Shown here: piece by piece, positions 19,578 to 29,107 of the stretch | How the letters are laid out: each line of letters opens with the position of its first letter | Numbering within the stretch: the stretch's first letter is position 1 | NCBI RefSeq assembly: GCF_008086595.1 | Contig: NZ_RXYA01000015.1 | Coordinates: forward strand, 62,001-126,000 | Source of the DNA: Acetobacterium paludosum | Lineage (GTDB): Bacteria; Bacillota; Clostridia; Eubacteriales; Eubacteriaceae | Length of the DNA: 64,000 nt | Reading direction: 5' to 3' | Program-made: the position numbers and the translations under genes | The notes under the pieces: model-generated | What the model saw: the letters and a program-made list of their open reading frames with translations, nothing else | Told to the model about the DNA's origin: nothing | Database searches by the model: none

Positions 19578-20756
19578 ATGAAAAAATTATTTACCTCGGA
19601 ATCCGTTACCGAAGGGCATCCAGACAAAATGTGCGACCAGATTTCAGATGCGGTACTCGATGCTATTTTTGAACAGGATCCAATGGCGCGGGTTGCCTGC
19701 GAAACGATGGTCACGACCGGTTTAGTGGTGGTTGCCGGTGAAATTACAACATCATGCTATGTCGATATTCCTAAAATCGTGCGTAATACGGTTCGAGAAA
19801 TTGGGTATGACCGTGCGAAATATGGTTTCGACTGTGATACCTGTGCCGTTATTACCAGCATTGATGAACAATCCGGTGATATTGCAATGGGCGTTGACGA
19901 AGGCTTAGAGTCAAAAAAAGGGGAAGGTGACGAACTGGACCTGGCTACCGGAGCGGGAGATCAGGGCATGATGTTTGGCTTTGCCTGCAATGAAACACCA
20001 GAATTGATGCCAATGCCGATTTCATTGGCGCATAAGCTGGCCAAACGGTTATCAGATATACGAAAAGAGAAGCTGGTGAATTATTTACGACCCGACGGAA
20101 AAACTCAGGTAACCGTTGAGTATAATGATGGGGTTCCAACCCGAATCGATACGATTGTTATTTCGACTCAGCACAGTGTTGATGTTGCCTTTGAGACGAT
20201 CCAGGAGGATATGATTGAAAAGGTCATAAAACCGGTGATTCCGGCTGAATTATTGGACGATGATACCAAATACTTTATCAATCCCACGGGACGATTTGTG
20301 ATCGGCGGGCCACAGGGAGATTGCGGTTTAACCGGCCGAAAGATCATTGTCGATACTTACGGCGGTTATGGTAGACATGGCGGCGGTGCTTTTTCCGGAA
20401 AAGATCCGACAAAAGTGGATCGTTCGGGAGCTTATGCCGCCCGACATGTTGCCAAAAATATTGTTGCCGCAGGTTTGGCGGATAAATGTGAAGTTGAACT
20501 GGCTTATGCCATTGGGGTTGCAAAACCAGTTTCCATTCATGTTGATACATTTGGAACGGGGAAAATATCAGAAGACAAAATCATTGAATTGATTAACAAA
20601 TATTTTGATCTCAGACCGGCGGCCATAATTAAGAATCTTGGCTTGCGGGCCCCGATTTATAGACAAACAGCGGCATATGGCCACTTTGGACGCACCGATA
20701 TTGATTTGCCATGGGAACGACTTGACATGGTTGAAAAGCTGAAAAGTAATTTGTAA
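19578..20756 (+). CDS. metK: S-adenosylmethionine synthetase
   Basis: A 392-residue MetK, joining methionine and ATP to make S-adenosylmethionine. Seen are [20 protein letters not shown] at the N-terminus, [20 protein letters not shown] near residues 116-135, and the phosphate-binding [20 protein letters not shown] near 270-290. Full normal length. The ATG follows AAGGAG at 8 bases. It is monocistronic: own promoter, SAM-I riboswitch upstream and a large hairpin downstream. SAM supplied here would serve tRNA and other methylations and the methyl-dependent chemotaxis system. Confidence 0.97.
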   Translation: MKKLFTSESVTEGHPDKMCDQISDAVLDAIFEQDPMARVACETMVTTGLVVVAGEITTSCYVDIPKIVRNTVREIGYDRAKYGFDCDTCAVITSIDEQSGDIAMGVDEGLESKKGEGDELDLATGAGDQGMMFGFACNETPELMPMPISLAHKLAKRLSDIRKEKLVNYLRPDGKTQVTVEYNDGVPTRIDTIVISTQHSVDVAFETIQEDMIEKVIKPVIPAELLDDDTKYFINPTGRFVIGGPQGDCGLTGRKIIVDTYGGYGRHGGGAFSGKDPTKVDRSGAYAARHVAKNIVAAGLADKCEVELAYAIGVAKPVSIHVDTFGTGKISEDKIIELINKYFDLRPAAIIKNLGLRAPIYRQTAAYGHFGRTDIDLPWERLDMVEKLKSNL

Positions 20757-20773
20757 AAAGTTGTAATAAACTC

Positions 20774-20871
20774 GTCCTGGAGATAAGCGTAAATCGTTGT
20801 CTGCTACATGTTCGGACCGGCGGCCGGTTTGCCATGATGCAGACAACTGATGTTATGATTATCTCCAGGAC
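20774..20871 (+). terminator. Three-tier nested hairpin after metK
   Basis: Outer arms GTCCTGGAGATAA (20774-20786) and TTATCTCCAGGAC (20859-20871) enclose a second stem GTTGTCTGC/GCAGACAAC (20796-20804, 20839-20847), which encloses ACCGG-CGG-CCGGT (20816-20828). It is followed by CTTTTAACTTT, a weak U-tract. It probably ends the metK transcript, but three perfect nested stems are more than a terminator needs. Confidence 0.6.
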
Positions 20872-21014
20872 TTTTAACTTTATTAAAAGTTTTGATGCAA
20901 CTCAAAAAGTCTTTAAGCATCATTCGAAGTGAAAAAACAAAGGATTCATCCATGTTTCAGATAAAATATTTTTAAATATTTCTTTTGTTTTCGGTTTTAA
21001 TATCGCCCTTGATG

Positions 21015-21023
21015 TGTTATAAT
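21015..21023 (+). promoter_or_regulatory. Extended -10 promoter for the first M23 gene
   Basis: TGT-TATAAT at 21015-21023 is an extended -10 element about 80 bases ahead of the ATG. The rest of 20872-21105 shows no gene. Confidence 0.55.
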
Positions 21024-21105
21024 ACAATTGTTACAAAAATAATATGACAAATTAAAATTTAGATAGCTTCATAATGATTAAAAAGTTGTGAAAAAAAGGG
21101 GTAAA

Positions 21106-22386
21106 ATGAAAAAACAAAAAATCATATCAGGGATAATTACTGGTTCGTTGGTTTTGGCATTTTTAGCAGTACCCGTTAATGCTACTTCTCTTACTGAGCA
21201 GTTGGCACAAAGCAGTGCACGGCAAGCAGCTGCTAAATATCAGGTTGACATGACTCAAAACACCATTGACGGTATTCAAACAGAGCTTAGTAAAGTAAAT
21301 ACTGAAGTCAGTCAGATCAGTGGTCAAATTGATTCAATCAATACCGACATTTCAGCTTTAGCAGCGAATATTGCAAAAACCCAGGAAGAATTAGCAATAG
21401 CACAGGCGAAAAAGACTGAACAGGAAGCAGCCATGAGTGATCGGGTACGAACCATGTATATGTATGGCAATGGCAGTGTCCTTGAATTTTTGTTCTCTTC
21501 CACTAATTTCTCGGATTTTGTAACGAAAGTGGACATGTCTCGTTACATAATTCAAGCCGATAAGGATTCACTGAATGCTCTTGAAGAAACAGAAAAAGTT
21601 ATTAATGAAAAAGAACAGAGTATTCAAGCCGATCAAGTAAAGACCGTTGAGAAAAAGACCGAGCAGGAAGCTGCGTTAAGTCAACAAGAAGATGTGAAAG
21701 CACAGAAAGATCAATTGTTGGCACAAAATCAAACGGTCTTAACACAATATCAGGCAATTGAAGATTCCGAAGCAGCAACTTCATCTGACATTGAAGGTCA
21801 ACTTCAGGCTTATTATGCAGCCCAGGCAGCACAAGCTACCCAGGTTGCACAGGATAATGCGGCAAGCAGTGGCGCTACTGATAACTCCGGCAGTAGCTCT
21901 GACAATACCGGCAGTAGCTCCGGCGATGCGACTGAATCTGGCGGCGGAAATACTGGCAGTAGTGATAATGGCGGCGGATCAACAGCAGCTCCAATTTATT
22001 CAAATGGGTATCAGTGGCCTTGTGGCGGAGAAATTACCAGTCCCTTTGGATATCGTGATGATCCCCTTAACCCGGGCACAACCCGATATCATTCAGGTGT
22101 TGACATCGGAGCTTCGACAGGAACAGCTGTTGCATGTGCCGGTAACGGAACAGTAATATCGGCAGGATGGAATGGTGGTTATGGCAACTGTGTTATTGTT
22201 GATATTGGAAATGGATTATCTGCGGTTTATGGCCATTTGAGTGCGATTAATGTTTCGTCAGGCGATACCGTCAGCATCGGACAAACAGTTGGTGCAGTGG
22301 GAAGTACCGGAGATTCCACCGGACCACACCTTCATTTTGAAATACGACTTTACGGAACAGCCGTTGATCCATACAGTTATATTTAA
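21106..22386 (+). CDS. Secreted coiled-coil M23 peptidoglycan hydrolase (paralogue 1)
   Basis: A 426-residue secreted protein: signal peptide ending VPVNA, a long coiled coil (about 30-245) with EnvC/CwlO/PcsB character, a Ser/Gly/Asn-rich linker, and a C-terminal LytM/M23 zinc endopeptidase domain with HSGVDIGA and GPHLHFEI ligand motifs. Such proteins cut peptide cross-links and are switched on by FtsEX. I chose ATG 21106 (AGGGG upstream) over a GTG six codons earlier. It is followed by a terminator and then ftsEX. A close paralogue lies after ftsX. Confidence 0.9.
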   Translation: MKKQKIISGIITGSLVLAFLAVPVNATSLTEQLAQSSARQAAAKYQVDMTQNTIDGIQTELSKVNTEVSQISGQIDSINTDISALAANIAKTQEELAIAQAKKTEQEAAMSDRVRTMYMYGNGSVLEFLFSSTNFSDFVTKVDMSRYIIQADKDSLNALEETEKVINEKEQSIQADQVKTVEKKTEQEAALSQQEDVKAQKDQLLAQNQTVLTQYQAIEDSEAATSSDIEGQLQAYYAAQAAQATQVAQDNAASSGATDNSGSSSDNTGSSSGDATESGGGNTGSSDNGGGSTAAPIYSNGYQWPCGGEITSPFGYRDDPLNPGTTRYHSGVDIGASTGTAVACAGNGTVISAGWNGGYGNCVIVDIGNGLSAVYGHLSAINVSSGDTVSIGQTVGAVGSTGDSTGPHLHFEIRLYGTAVDPYSYI

Positions 22387-22404
22387 GCAAATAATAGATA
22401 TAGA

Positions 22405-22455
22405 AAAAGAGAAAAGATTGGTCCGAAAAGATACCAACTTTTCTCTTTTTTTTAT
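22405..22455 (+). terminator. Terminator after the first M23 gene
   Basis: A hairpin pairing AAAAGAGAAAAG with CTTTTCTCTTTT, with inner GGT/ACC pairs and a loop of about 10 bases, then a run of T. It isolates the hydrolase from ftsEX. Confidence 0.8.
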
Positions 22456-22544
22456 GTTCTCATTTTCTTCTGCGGAGATTTGATTAGAATAAGTTACATT
22501 TGTTACAAAAAATTTATTTTTTTAATGAAATTAATGAAAAAGTA

Positions 22545-22702
22545 TGCTAAAATAAATACATTAATTAGCAAGAGGATGATTTTGCAGCTAATGATGAAAG
22601 CTGGAAAATTAGAAGTCTTTCACATTCCATCAAAATAGAATTAAAATAACGAGAGTTTACCAAAAGAGCATTAAGATACAATGTAACTTGATGTGTTAAA
22701 AT
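22545..22702 (+). promoter_or_regulatory. Two possible promoters ahead of ftsE
   Basis: Two extended -10 sites are visible: TGC-TAAAAT at 22545-22553 and TGT-TAAAAT at 22694-22702. Between them a hairpin ATTAGC/GCTAAT (22564-22592) would lie in the longer leader. Neither has a strong -35. I see no gene in 22456-22755. Confidence 0.4.
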
Positions 22703-22755
22703 GTCGTGCAAAAATGAATACGGATGGTATGCATCCTGGGAGTGAAAAATAGAAT

Positions 22756-23445
22756 ATGATAGAATTTAAAAATGTAACCAAGAGTTATGAAAAAAACAAG
22801 AGTGATGCACTCAAAAATGTGAGTTTGTTTATTGATAAGGGCGAATTTGTGTTTCTTGTCGGTCGGAGTGGAGCAGGAAAGTCAACATTTATTAAGCTTC
22901 TTTTAAGAGAGATAGAGCCAACGCAAGGTTCGATTTTTATCAACAACTACAATATTGCCAACCTTTCAAAAAGAGAGATACCATTTTTGCGACGCAAAAT
23001 GGGAGTTGTTTTCCAGGATTTCCGTCTTTTAGAAAACAAAAGCGTATTTGAGAATGTCGCTTATGCGATGGAGATTATTGGAAAGTCGGAAAAACAGATC
23101 CGTAAGCGGGTACCGTTAGCTCTGGACATGGTTGGCTTATCACATCGTATTAACCATTATCCTCATGAACTTTCAGGAGGCGAGCAGCAACGAGTAGTTA
23201 TTGCCAGAGCGATTATTAATAATCCGACTATCCTCATTTGTGATGAACCGACCGGAAACCTGGATCCTGAAACTTCATATGAAATTATCAGTATATTGGA
23301 AGAAATAAACCGACGTGGGACGACAATTGTAGTGGTTACGCATGATCGCGAGATCGTTGATGTTATGAAAAAACGCGTATTGACCCTGGAAGATGGTGCG
23401 CTCACAGTTGATGATGCAATAGGTAGGTACGGATATGAAGTTTAG
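22756..23445 (+). CDS. ftsE: Cell-division ABC ATPase FtsE
   Basis: A 229-residue ABC ATPase: Walker A GRSGAGKST (about 36-44), Q-loop region VFQDFRLL, signature LSGGEQQRV, Walker B ILICDEPTGNLD, H-loop VTHD. MIEFKNVTKSYEKN at the start is typical of FtsE. With FtsX it forms a membrane complex that transmits ATP hydrolysis to extracellular peptidoglycan hydrolases. It overlaps ftsX by 11 bases, so the two are translationally coupled. The flanking M23 hydrolases are the likely clients. Confidence 0.95.
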   Translation: MIEFKNVTKSYEKNKSDALKNVSLFIDKGEFVFLVGRSGAGKSTFIKLLLREIEPTQGSIFINNYNIANLSKREIPFLRRKMGVVFQDFRLLENKSVFENVAYAMEIIGKSEKQIRKRVPLALDMVGLSHRINHYPHELSGGEQQRVVIARAIINNPTILICDEPTGNLDPETSYEIISILEEINRRGTTIVVVTHDREIVDVMKKRVLTLEDGALTVDDAIGRYGYEV

Positions 23446-24352
23446 TTCAATAAAAACAATGCCCAAAAATGTTGTTCGTGATACGTTAAAAAGTATTGAA
23501 CGAAATAATCTGATGAGTGCGGCTTCAATATTGTCCGTTATTGCCGCTTTGATTATTTTAGGTATATTTTTGATATTAACCATTAATGTTTCGGAATTAA
23601 CAAAAGACGTAGAATCCAGGCTTGAACTTAAAGTTTTTCTTCAATCTGATTTTACAGATGCCCAAAAGCTTACTGTTCAGCAGGCGCTGGAAGATAGCGA
23701 CATGATTGAGAGCGTCACATTTGAGAGTTCACAGGAAGCGTTAGATAAATTTTCAGCAAGTTTGGACCAGTATTCATCGCTTTTAAGCGGCTATAATTCT
23801 CAAAACAACCCAATGCCGGCATCCTTTATCATAAGGGTTAAAGACCCAAATGATCTTGAAGCGGTTCAAACCTTGGCAATGACTTTTAAAGATAAAGGTG
23901 TTGAATATGTGAAATATGGAGAAGAGTATGTTCAGGTACTGGTGAACTTTAGCAATTTTACCAATACACTGAGTCTGGTCGTTCTGGTGGTTCTGTCCAT
24001 CATCTCGATCTTTATCATCTATAACACGATTAAATTAACCGTATTTGCCAGGCGTAGAGAGATTGGGATTATGAAGTATGTGGGGGCAACCAATAATTAT
24101 ATTCGATCCCCTTTCATTTTAGAAGGAACGTTGTTAGGTCTTATTGGAGCGATTGTTGCATTTTTGGTTATTCGAATCGCATACTATTATGTGTTGGGCC
24201 TTTTAAGCGGAAGTTCTTTTCTGCCCGTCGGTACAACGCTGGCATCACCTGATCTGGTAATGGGAAAACTCATATACTTTTTCCTGATCTACGGAGGATT
24301 AATTGGAGCTATTGGTAGTATCTTTGCAATTCGCAAATTTTTGGACGTATAA
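23435..24352 (+). CDS. ftsX: Cell-division membrane protein FtsX
   Basis: A 305-residue FtsX: N-terminal cytoplasmic tail, first membrane helix (about 30-52), an extracellular loop of about 120 residues, and three C-terminal helices. VFARRREIGIMKYVGATNNY is the family signature between helices. The large extracellular loop is where FtsX binds coiled-coil hydrolases in other bacteria. It begins inside the end of ftsE and is followed 50 bases later by the second M23 hydrolase, which probably shares the transcript. Confidence 0.95.
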   Translation: MKFSSIKTMPKNVVRDTLKSIERNNLMSAASILSVIAALIILGIFLILTINVSELTKDVESRLELKVFLQSDFTDAQKLTVQQALEDSDMIESVTFESSQEALDKFSASLDQYSSLLSGYNSQNNPMPASFIIRVKDPNDLEAVQTLAMTFKDKGVEYVKYGEEYVQVLVNFSNFTNTLSLVVLVVLSIISIFIIYNTIKLTVFARRREIGIMKYVGATNNYIRSPFILEGTLLGLIGAIVAFLVIRIAYYYVLGLLSGSSFLPVGTTLASPDLVMGKLIYFFLIYGGLIGAIGSIFAIRKFLDV

Positions 24353-24402
24353 AAAATGATTAAATTGAAAAGAAGTGGTTTGAAATCAGGAGGATTAGTG
24401 GG

Positions 24403-25554
24403 ATGATTAAAAAAAGAATTGTAACAGGCATATTGGGGACCATCATTATGCTGGGCATTGTGATTTCGCCAGTTAATGCAGCGTCGCTTTCAGACCAATT
24501 GGCTGCCAGCAATGATCGAGCAGCAGCGGCACAGTATCAGATTGATATGACACAAACGACAATCGATGGCATAGAAGCTGAGATTACTAAAGCAAATGAT
24601 GAAATGAGCCGTATCAGCGGCGTGATTGATGGCATTAACACCGAAATTTCGACATTAGAAGCAAATATTGCGCAGACCCAGGTGGAGTTGGATGCTGCCG
24701 AAGCAAAACGTGCCGAACAAGAAACGGCAATGGATGAGCGTGTCCGTACGATGTATATGTACGGAAACGGGAGTGTCATGGAATTCTTGTTTTCTTCTAC
24801 CAGTTTTTCCGATTTTGTTTCAAAGGTAGATATGTCCCGATATATTGTTGAAGCGGACAAAGAAGCATTAACTGCTTTGGAAGAAACGAAGCAGCTTATA
24901 GCAGAGAAAAAAGCGAGTATTGAGTCAGATCGACTGGCAACGGTTAGCAAAAAAGCCGAACAGGAAACACAATTAGCACAACAACAGCAGGTTAAAGCAC
25001 AAAAGGATCAGCTGGTTGCTCAAAACAAAGCGATCATAGCCCAAGCTCAAGCGGCTCTTGATGCTGAAACAGCTGACGCAGCAAATCTGAAATCACAGAT
25101 TGCGGCAGAAGTTGCGGCAGCGAATGCTGCAAATGCTGCTAATGGTTCAACGACTGGCGGCAGTGCTTCTTTCGTGCCTTCTGGTAATTACACATGGCCT
25201 TGCGGCGGCGAGATCACAAGCCCCTTCGGACCGCGTACAGACCCATATACCGGATACCACGAGGGAGTAGATATTGGTGCTTCTACCGGAACACCAATTT
25301 TAGCCATGGGTAATGCATCGGTTATTTCGGCTGGTTGGAACGGCGGTTATGGAAATTGTGTTGTTATCGACTTAGGTAACGGCATGCAGTGCTATTACGG
25401 TCACATGAGTCAAATAAACGTATCTGCCGGACAAACGGTCAATCGGGGCGATGTCCTTGGATTGGTTGGCTCAACGGGAAATTCTACCGGACCGCATTGT
25501 CATTTCGGAATCCTTGTTGGTGGAGATTTTGTCGATCCTATGGGTTACTTTTAA
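24403..25554 (+). CDS. Secreted coiled-coil M23 peptidoglycan hydrolase (paralogue 2)
   Basis: A 383-residue secreted hydrolase: signal peptide ending SPVNA, coiled coil (about 30-240, Ala/Gln/Glu-rich), short linker, and M23 domain with YHEGVDIGA and GPHCHFGI. It is closely similar to the protein upstream of ftsE over the coiled coil (RVRTMYMYGNGSV and EFLFSST are shared) and the catalytic domain, but has a much shorter linker. ATG follows AGGAGG. Being in the ftsEX transcript makes it the strongest candidate for direct FtsEX activation. Confidence 0.9.
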   Translation: MIKKRIVTGILGTIIMLGIVISPVNAASLSDQLAASNDRAAAAQYQIDMTQTTIDGIEAEITKANDEMSRISGVIDGINTEISTLEANIAQTQVELDAAEAKRAEQETAMDERVRTMYMYGNGSVMEFLFSSTSFSDFVSKVDMSRYIVEADKEALTALEETKQLIAEKKASIESDRLATVSKKAEQETQLAQQQQVKAQKDQLVAQNKAIIAQAQAALDAETADAANLKSQIAAEVAAANAANAANGSTTGGSASFVPSGNYTWPCGGEITSPFGPRTDPYTGYHEGVDIGASTGTPILAMGNASVISAGWNGGYGNCVVIDLGNGMQCYYGHMSQINVSAGQTVNRGDVLGLVGSTGNSTGPHCHFGILVGGDFVDPMGYF

Positions 25555-25582
25555 GAGTTTAAAAGTACAATAGAAAATAAAG

Positions 25583-25618
25583 AACAGGAGAAAAGAATCG
25601 TGATTCTTTTCTCCTGTT
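25583..25618 (+). terminator. Terminator of the ftsEX-M23 operon
   Basis: A 17-bp perfect stem AACAGGAGAAAAGAATC / GATTCTTTTCTCCTGTT with a minimal loop, followed by ATATTTTG. Confidence 0.85.
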
Positions 25619-25748
25619 ATATTTTGTGCAAAAACAATGAGTTGAACAAGTGCATCACTCACTTGAGATTGTTTGAGAAACACAGAAAAATTTAGGCCAT
25701 GTATTGGTGGCTATATTAATTGATAAGCAATGGCTTGTTAGGAGGAAT

Positions 25749-26948
25749 ATGGATAAGAAATTAAAGAAAAAACTAATCATTATCATTGCGGTATTGTTGG
25801 TTCTCACAAATGTTTTCACCTTTACGATGGCGACAACAGGAAACTATTTGCTGGGTAATAAGTTGATCGTAAATGTCGATAGCAAAGAAACTGCCAATGG
25901 GATAAAAAAGCTAATTGAACTAAAAAACAAAATTTCCGCGGATTATTATAAAGATACTGATGATAATACGATGATGGATGGTGCCATTAAAGGAATGTAT
26001 GATAGCCTTGGGGATCCCTACAGCACTTATTTTACAAAAGACGAATACAGTGATTTCATGGAGATGGCAACAGGAGAATATGAGGGAATCGGTGTTGTTG
26101 TGACTCAAGATGACGAAGGCCATACCTCGGTGATTGCCTCTCAAAAGGGAACACCGGCTGAGGCAGCAGGAATTAAAACCGGCGATCGGATTGTTAAAGT
26201 AGATGGAGAGGATGTCAGCACCATCGGTTCCGAAGCCGTGGTGTCCAAGGTTAAGGGACCAGCCGATTCGAGCGTTTCGCTGACCATCCTTAGAGGTGAA
26301 GAAACAATCGATTTGGCACTGGTCAGAAAAGCCATTCAAGTTGAAACGGTTGGTTCCCGGGTGATCGGAAATAAGGGCTATATTCAGATCAGTGAATTTG
26401 GCAATAATACCGCCACCGATTTTGATACCCAGCTTAACGCATTATTAGCGCAAAATATTACCGGACTGGTGATTGATTTGCGTAATAATCCCGGTGGTGG
26501 CGTACAACAGGCGGTGAATATTGCCGATCGATTATTGGGACAGACAGTGGTTGTTTATACCGTTGATAAAGCGGGAAAGAAGACCGAATATAATTCGGAT
26601 GCGACGCAGCAGTTAGCTTTGCCGATGGTGGTATTGATTAATGAAGGTTCAGCCAGTTCTTCAGAGATATTGGCAGGGGCACTTCAAGATACCGGTGCGG
26701 CAACCCTTGTTGGAACAAAATCTTTTGGAAAAGGCATCGTTCAGGAAGTAATCAGTCTGGCTGATGGCAGTGGTATAAAAATCACGAATTCAGAATATTT
26801 TACGCCCAATGGCAATAGCATCAATAAAATTGGTTTGCAACCTAACGACGTCATTGATGCCAGTGATGATATGAAAAACAATGTTTTTACCGATGAACAA
26901 GACGTTCAATTACAAAAAGCATTGGCAGATCTTGGTGGCACAAACTGA
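25749..26948 (+). CDS. C-terminal processing S41 peptidase with PDZ domain
   Basis: A 399-residue CtpA-type serine protease: N-terminal membrane anchor (about 8-28), a PDZ domain (GEYEGIGVVVTQDDEG through GDRIVKVDGEDV), and an S41 catalytic domain. The Ser is in NEGSASSSEILAGAL and the Lys in GTKSFGKGIVQ, giving the Ser-Lys dyad. It acts outside the membrane, trimming C-termini. I chose ATG 25749, which follows AGGAGG directly; an in-frame ATG 45 bases upstream has no such site. Its position after ftsEX and M23 genes is common in Firmicutes. Confidence 0.93.
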   Translation: MDKKLKKKLIIIIAVLLVLTNVFTFTMATTGNYLLGNKLIVNVDSKETANGIKKLIELKNKISADYYKDTDDNTMMDGAIKGMYDSLGDPYSTYFTKDEYSDFMEMATGEYEGIGVVVTQDDEGHTSVIASQKGTPAEAAGIKTGDRIVKVDGEDVSTIGSEAVVSKVKGPADSSVSLTILRGEETIDLALVRKAIQVETVGSRVIGNKGYIQISEFGNNTATDFDTQLNALLAQNITGLVIDLRNNPGGGVQQAVNIADRLLGQTVVVYTVDKAGKKTEYNSDATQQLALPMVVLINEGSASSSEILAGALQDTGAATLVGTKSFGKGIVQEVISLADGSGIKITNSEYFTPNGNSINKIGLQPNDVIDASDDMKNNVFTDEQDVQLQKALADLGGTN

Positions 26949-26983
26949 TTTAATAAAAATAATCAAAAATTGGTCGATTATTT

Positions 26984-27022
26984 AAGCACACCCGCGTGGT
27001 GTGCTTTTTATATTTTTTTTAA
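26984..27022 (+). terminator. Terminator after the S41 peptidase gene
   Basis: A 9-bp stem AAGCACACC/GGTGTGCTT with loop CGCGT, then TTTTATATTTTTTT. It separates this gene from uvrBA. Confidence 0.9.
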
Positions 27023-27107
27023 TTTAGAAAGGTTACTAATTGCCATAAATAATATCCTATGGTAAGATAATAGAACGAATGTTCAGATCGTTGATTGGAG
27101 GGCGCTG

Positions 27108-29084
27108 ATGAAAAAAATGAAAAACCCATTTAAGGTTGTTTCGGAATATGAACCAAAAGGTGATCAGAAAAAAGCCATTGAAGAAATTACAAAAGGGATA
27201 AAAGAGGGATTGAAGTTCCAAACGCTGTTAGGTGTAACCGGATCAGGTAAAACCTATACCATGGCGAAAGTCATTGAAGCGGTCCAAAAACCAACCCTTG
27301 TGATTGCCCATAATAAAACCCTCGCTGCGCAGCTAACCAACGAATTTCGGAGCTTTTTCCCAGATAATGCGGTTGAATATTTTGTAAGTTATTATGATTA
27401 TTACCAACCGGAAGCTTATGTGCCGCATTCCGATCTTTTTATCGAAAAAGACTCATCCATTAATGATGAAATTGATAAATTAAGGCACTCGGCCACCGCC
27501 TCGCTGTTTGAAAGAGGGGATGTCATTGTCGTGGCCAGCGTATCCTGTATCTATGGATTAGGCAGCCCGATTGATTATGAGAATCTGGTGCTTTCTTTAC
27601 GTCCGGGAATGGAAAAAGATCGGGATGCCATCATCCGAAAATTAGTCGATATTCAATACACCAGAAATGATATTGCCTTCGAACGAAACAATTTTCGGGT
27701 CAGAGGAGATATTCTGGAAATATTTCCGGCAGCATCCTCAGAAAAAGCGGTGCGGCTGGAATTCTTTGGAGATGAAATAGAACGGATCACGGAAATTAAT
27801 ACCCTGACCGGCGAAATATACGGAGAACTCAATCACGTATCCATTTTTCCGGCATCTCACTATACCACAACTCCGGAAAATATTGAAAGAGCGATCGCCG
27901 AGATACAAAACGAATTGCGATTGCGGTACGATGAATACACGAAGAACAATCAGCTGGTTGAAGCTCAGCGCATTCTGCAAAGAACGAATTACGACATTGA
28001 AATGCTCCGTGAAATGGGATATTGCAATGGCATAGAAAATTATACCCGTTACATTAATGGGCTGCCGCCAGGATCACCCCCCTACACACTCATTGACTAT
28101 TTTCCCAAAGACTTTTTAATGATTGCCGATGAATCGCACGTGTCCATTCCTCAAATTGGCGGAATGTATGCCGGGGACCAGGCACGAAAAAAGAATCTGG
28201 TAGATTATGGCTTTCGATTACCTTCAGCCTATGACAACCGGCCCCTGAATTTTCAGGAGTTTGAAGGAAAAATCAATCAGATTGTTTTTACCACAGCGAC
28301 TCCCAGCAAATACGAAAAAGCGAACAGCCAGAAAATCGTCGAGCAAATTATTCGGCCAACCGGCCTTATTGATCCCGAAATAACGGTGCGCCCGGTTAAC
28401 GGTCAGATTGATGATCTGCTGGGAGAAATCAATGCTACGACAGAAAAAGGCAATCGCGTATTGGTTACCACTTTGACAAAAAAAATGTCCGAAGATTTGA
28501 CTGACTATCTTAAAGAAAATGGGATCAAAGTTAATTATCTGCATTCAGATGTCGACACCATCGATCGGATGAAAATTCTTCGTGACTTGCGTCTCGGTAC
28601 TTTCGATGTGCTTGTCGGTATCAATCTTTTGCGGGAAGGCCTTGATCTGCCGGAAGTTGGCTTGGTAGCTATTTTAGATGCGGACAAAGAAGGTTTTCTG
28701 CGATCAGAAACCGCGTTGATTCAAACGGTTGGACGGGCCGCCAGAAATCTCGAGGGGCATGTCATCATGTATGCAGATAAAATGACACCGTCAATGGAGC
28801 GCGCCATCGGCGAGACGAATCGGCGCCGGACCATCCAGACAGCCTACAATGAGGAGCATCACATCGTTCCCAGCTCGATAAAAAAGGGCATCCGGGATAT
28901 TATTGAAGCTACTAAGGTTGCCGAGAATCAGGAAACCTATGAAGTTGAAGGTCAGACCTTTGAGATTGAGAATAAGATTAAAGAATTGGAATTAGAAATG
29001 TTAAGCGCTGCCGAAGCCTTAGAATTTGAACGAGCGGCTAAACTGCGAGACGAAATTCATTGGTTGAAGCATCTTAATAATTAG
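27108..29084 (+). CDS. uvrB: Excinuclease ABC subunit B
   Basis: A 658-residue UvrB, the damage-verifying helicase-like subunit of nucleotide excision repair. Walker A is [12 protein letters not shown] near residues 41-52; the beta-hairpin region is [12 protein letters not shown]; Walker B-type DESHVSIPQ follows; helicase motif VI includes [10 protein letters not shown]; the C-terminal UVR domain [20 protein letters not shown] binds UvrC. The start follows GGAGG. uvrA begins 24 bases after the stop, forming a uvrBA operon. Confidence 0.97.
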   Translation: MKKMKNPFKVVSEYEPKGDQKKAIEEITKGIKEGLKFQTLLGVTGSGKTYTMAKVIEAVQKPTLVIAHNKTLAAQLTNEFRSFFPDNAVEYFVSYYDYYQPEAYVPHSDLFIEKDSSINDEIDKLRHSATASLFERGDVIVVASVSCIYGLGSPIDYENLVLSLRPGMEKDRDAIIRKLVDIQYTRNDIAFERNNFRVRGDILEIFPAASSEKAVRLEFFGDEIERITEINTLTGEIYGELNHVSIFPASHYTTTPENIERAIAEIQNELRLRYDEYTKNNQLVEAQRILQRTNYDIEMLREMGYCNGIENYTRYINGLPPGSPPYTLIDYFPKDFLMIADESHVSIPQIGGMYAGDQARKKNLVDYGFRLPSAYDNRPLNFQEFEGKINQIVFTTATPSKYEKANSQKIVEQIIRPTGLIDPEITVRPVNGQIDDLLGEINATTEKGNRVLVTTLTKKMSEDLTDYLKENGIKVNYLHSDVDTIDRMKILRDLRLGTFDVLVGINLLREGLDLPEVGLVAILDADKEGFLRSETALIQTVGRAARNLEGHVIMYADKMTPSMERAIGETNRRRTIQTAYNEEHHIVPSSIKKGIRDIIEATKVAENQETYEVEGQTFEIENKIKELELEMLSAAEALEFERAAKLRDEIHWLKHLNN

Positions 29085-29107
29085 CAGCCATCGATTTAAG
29101 GAGAAAC

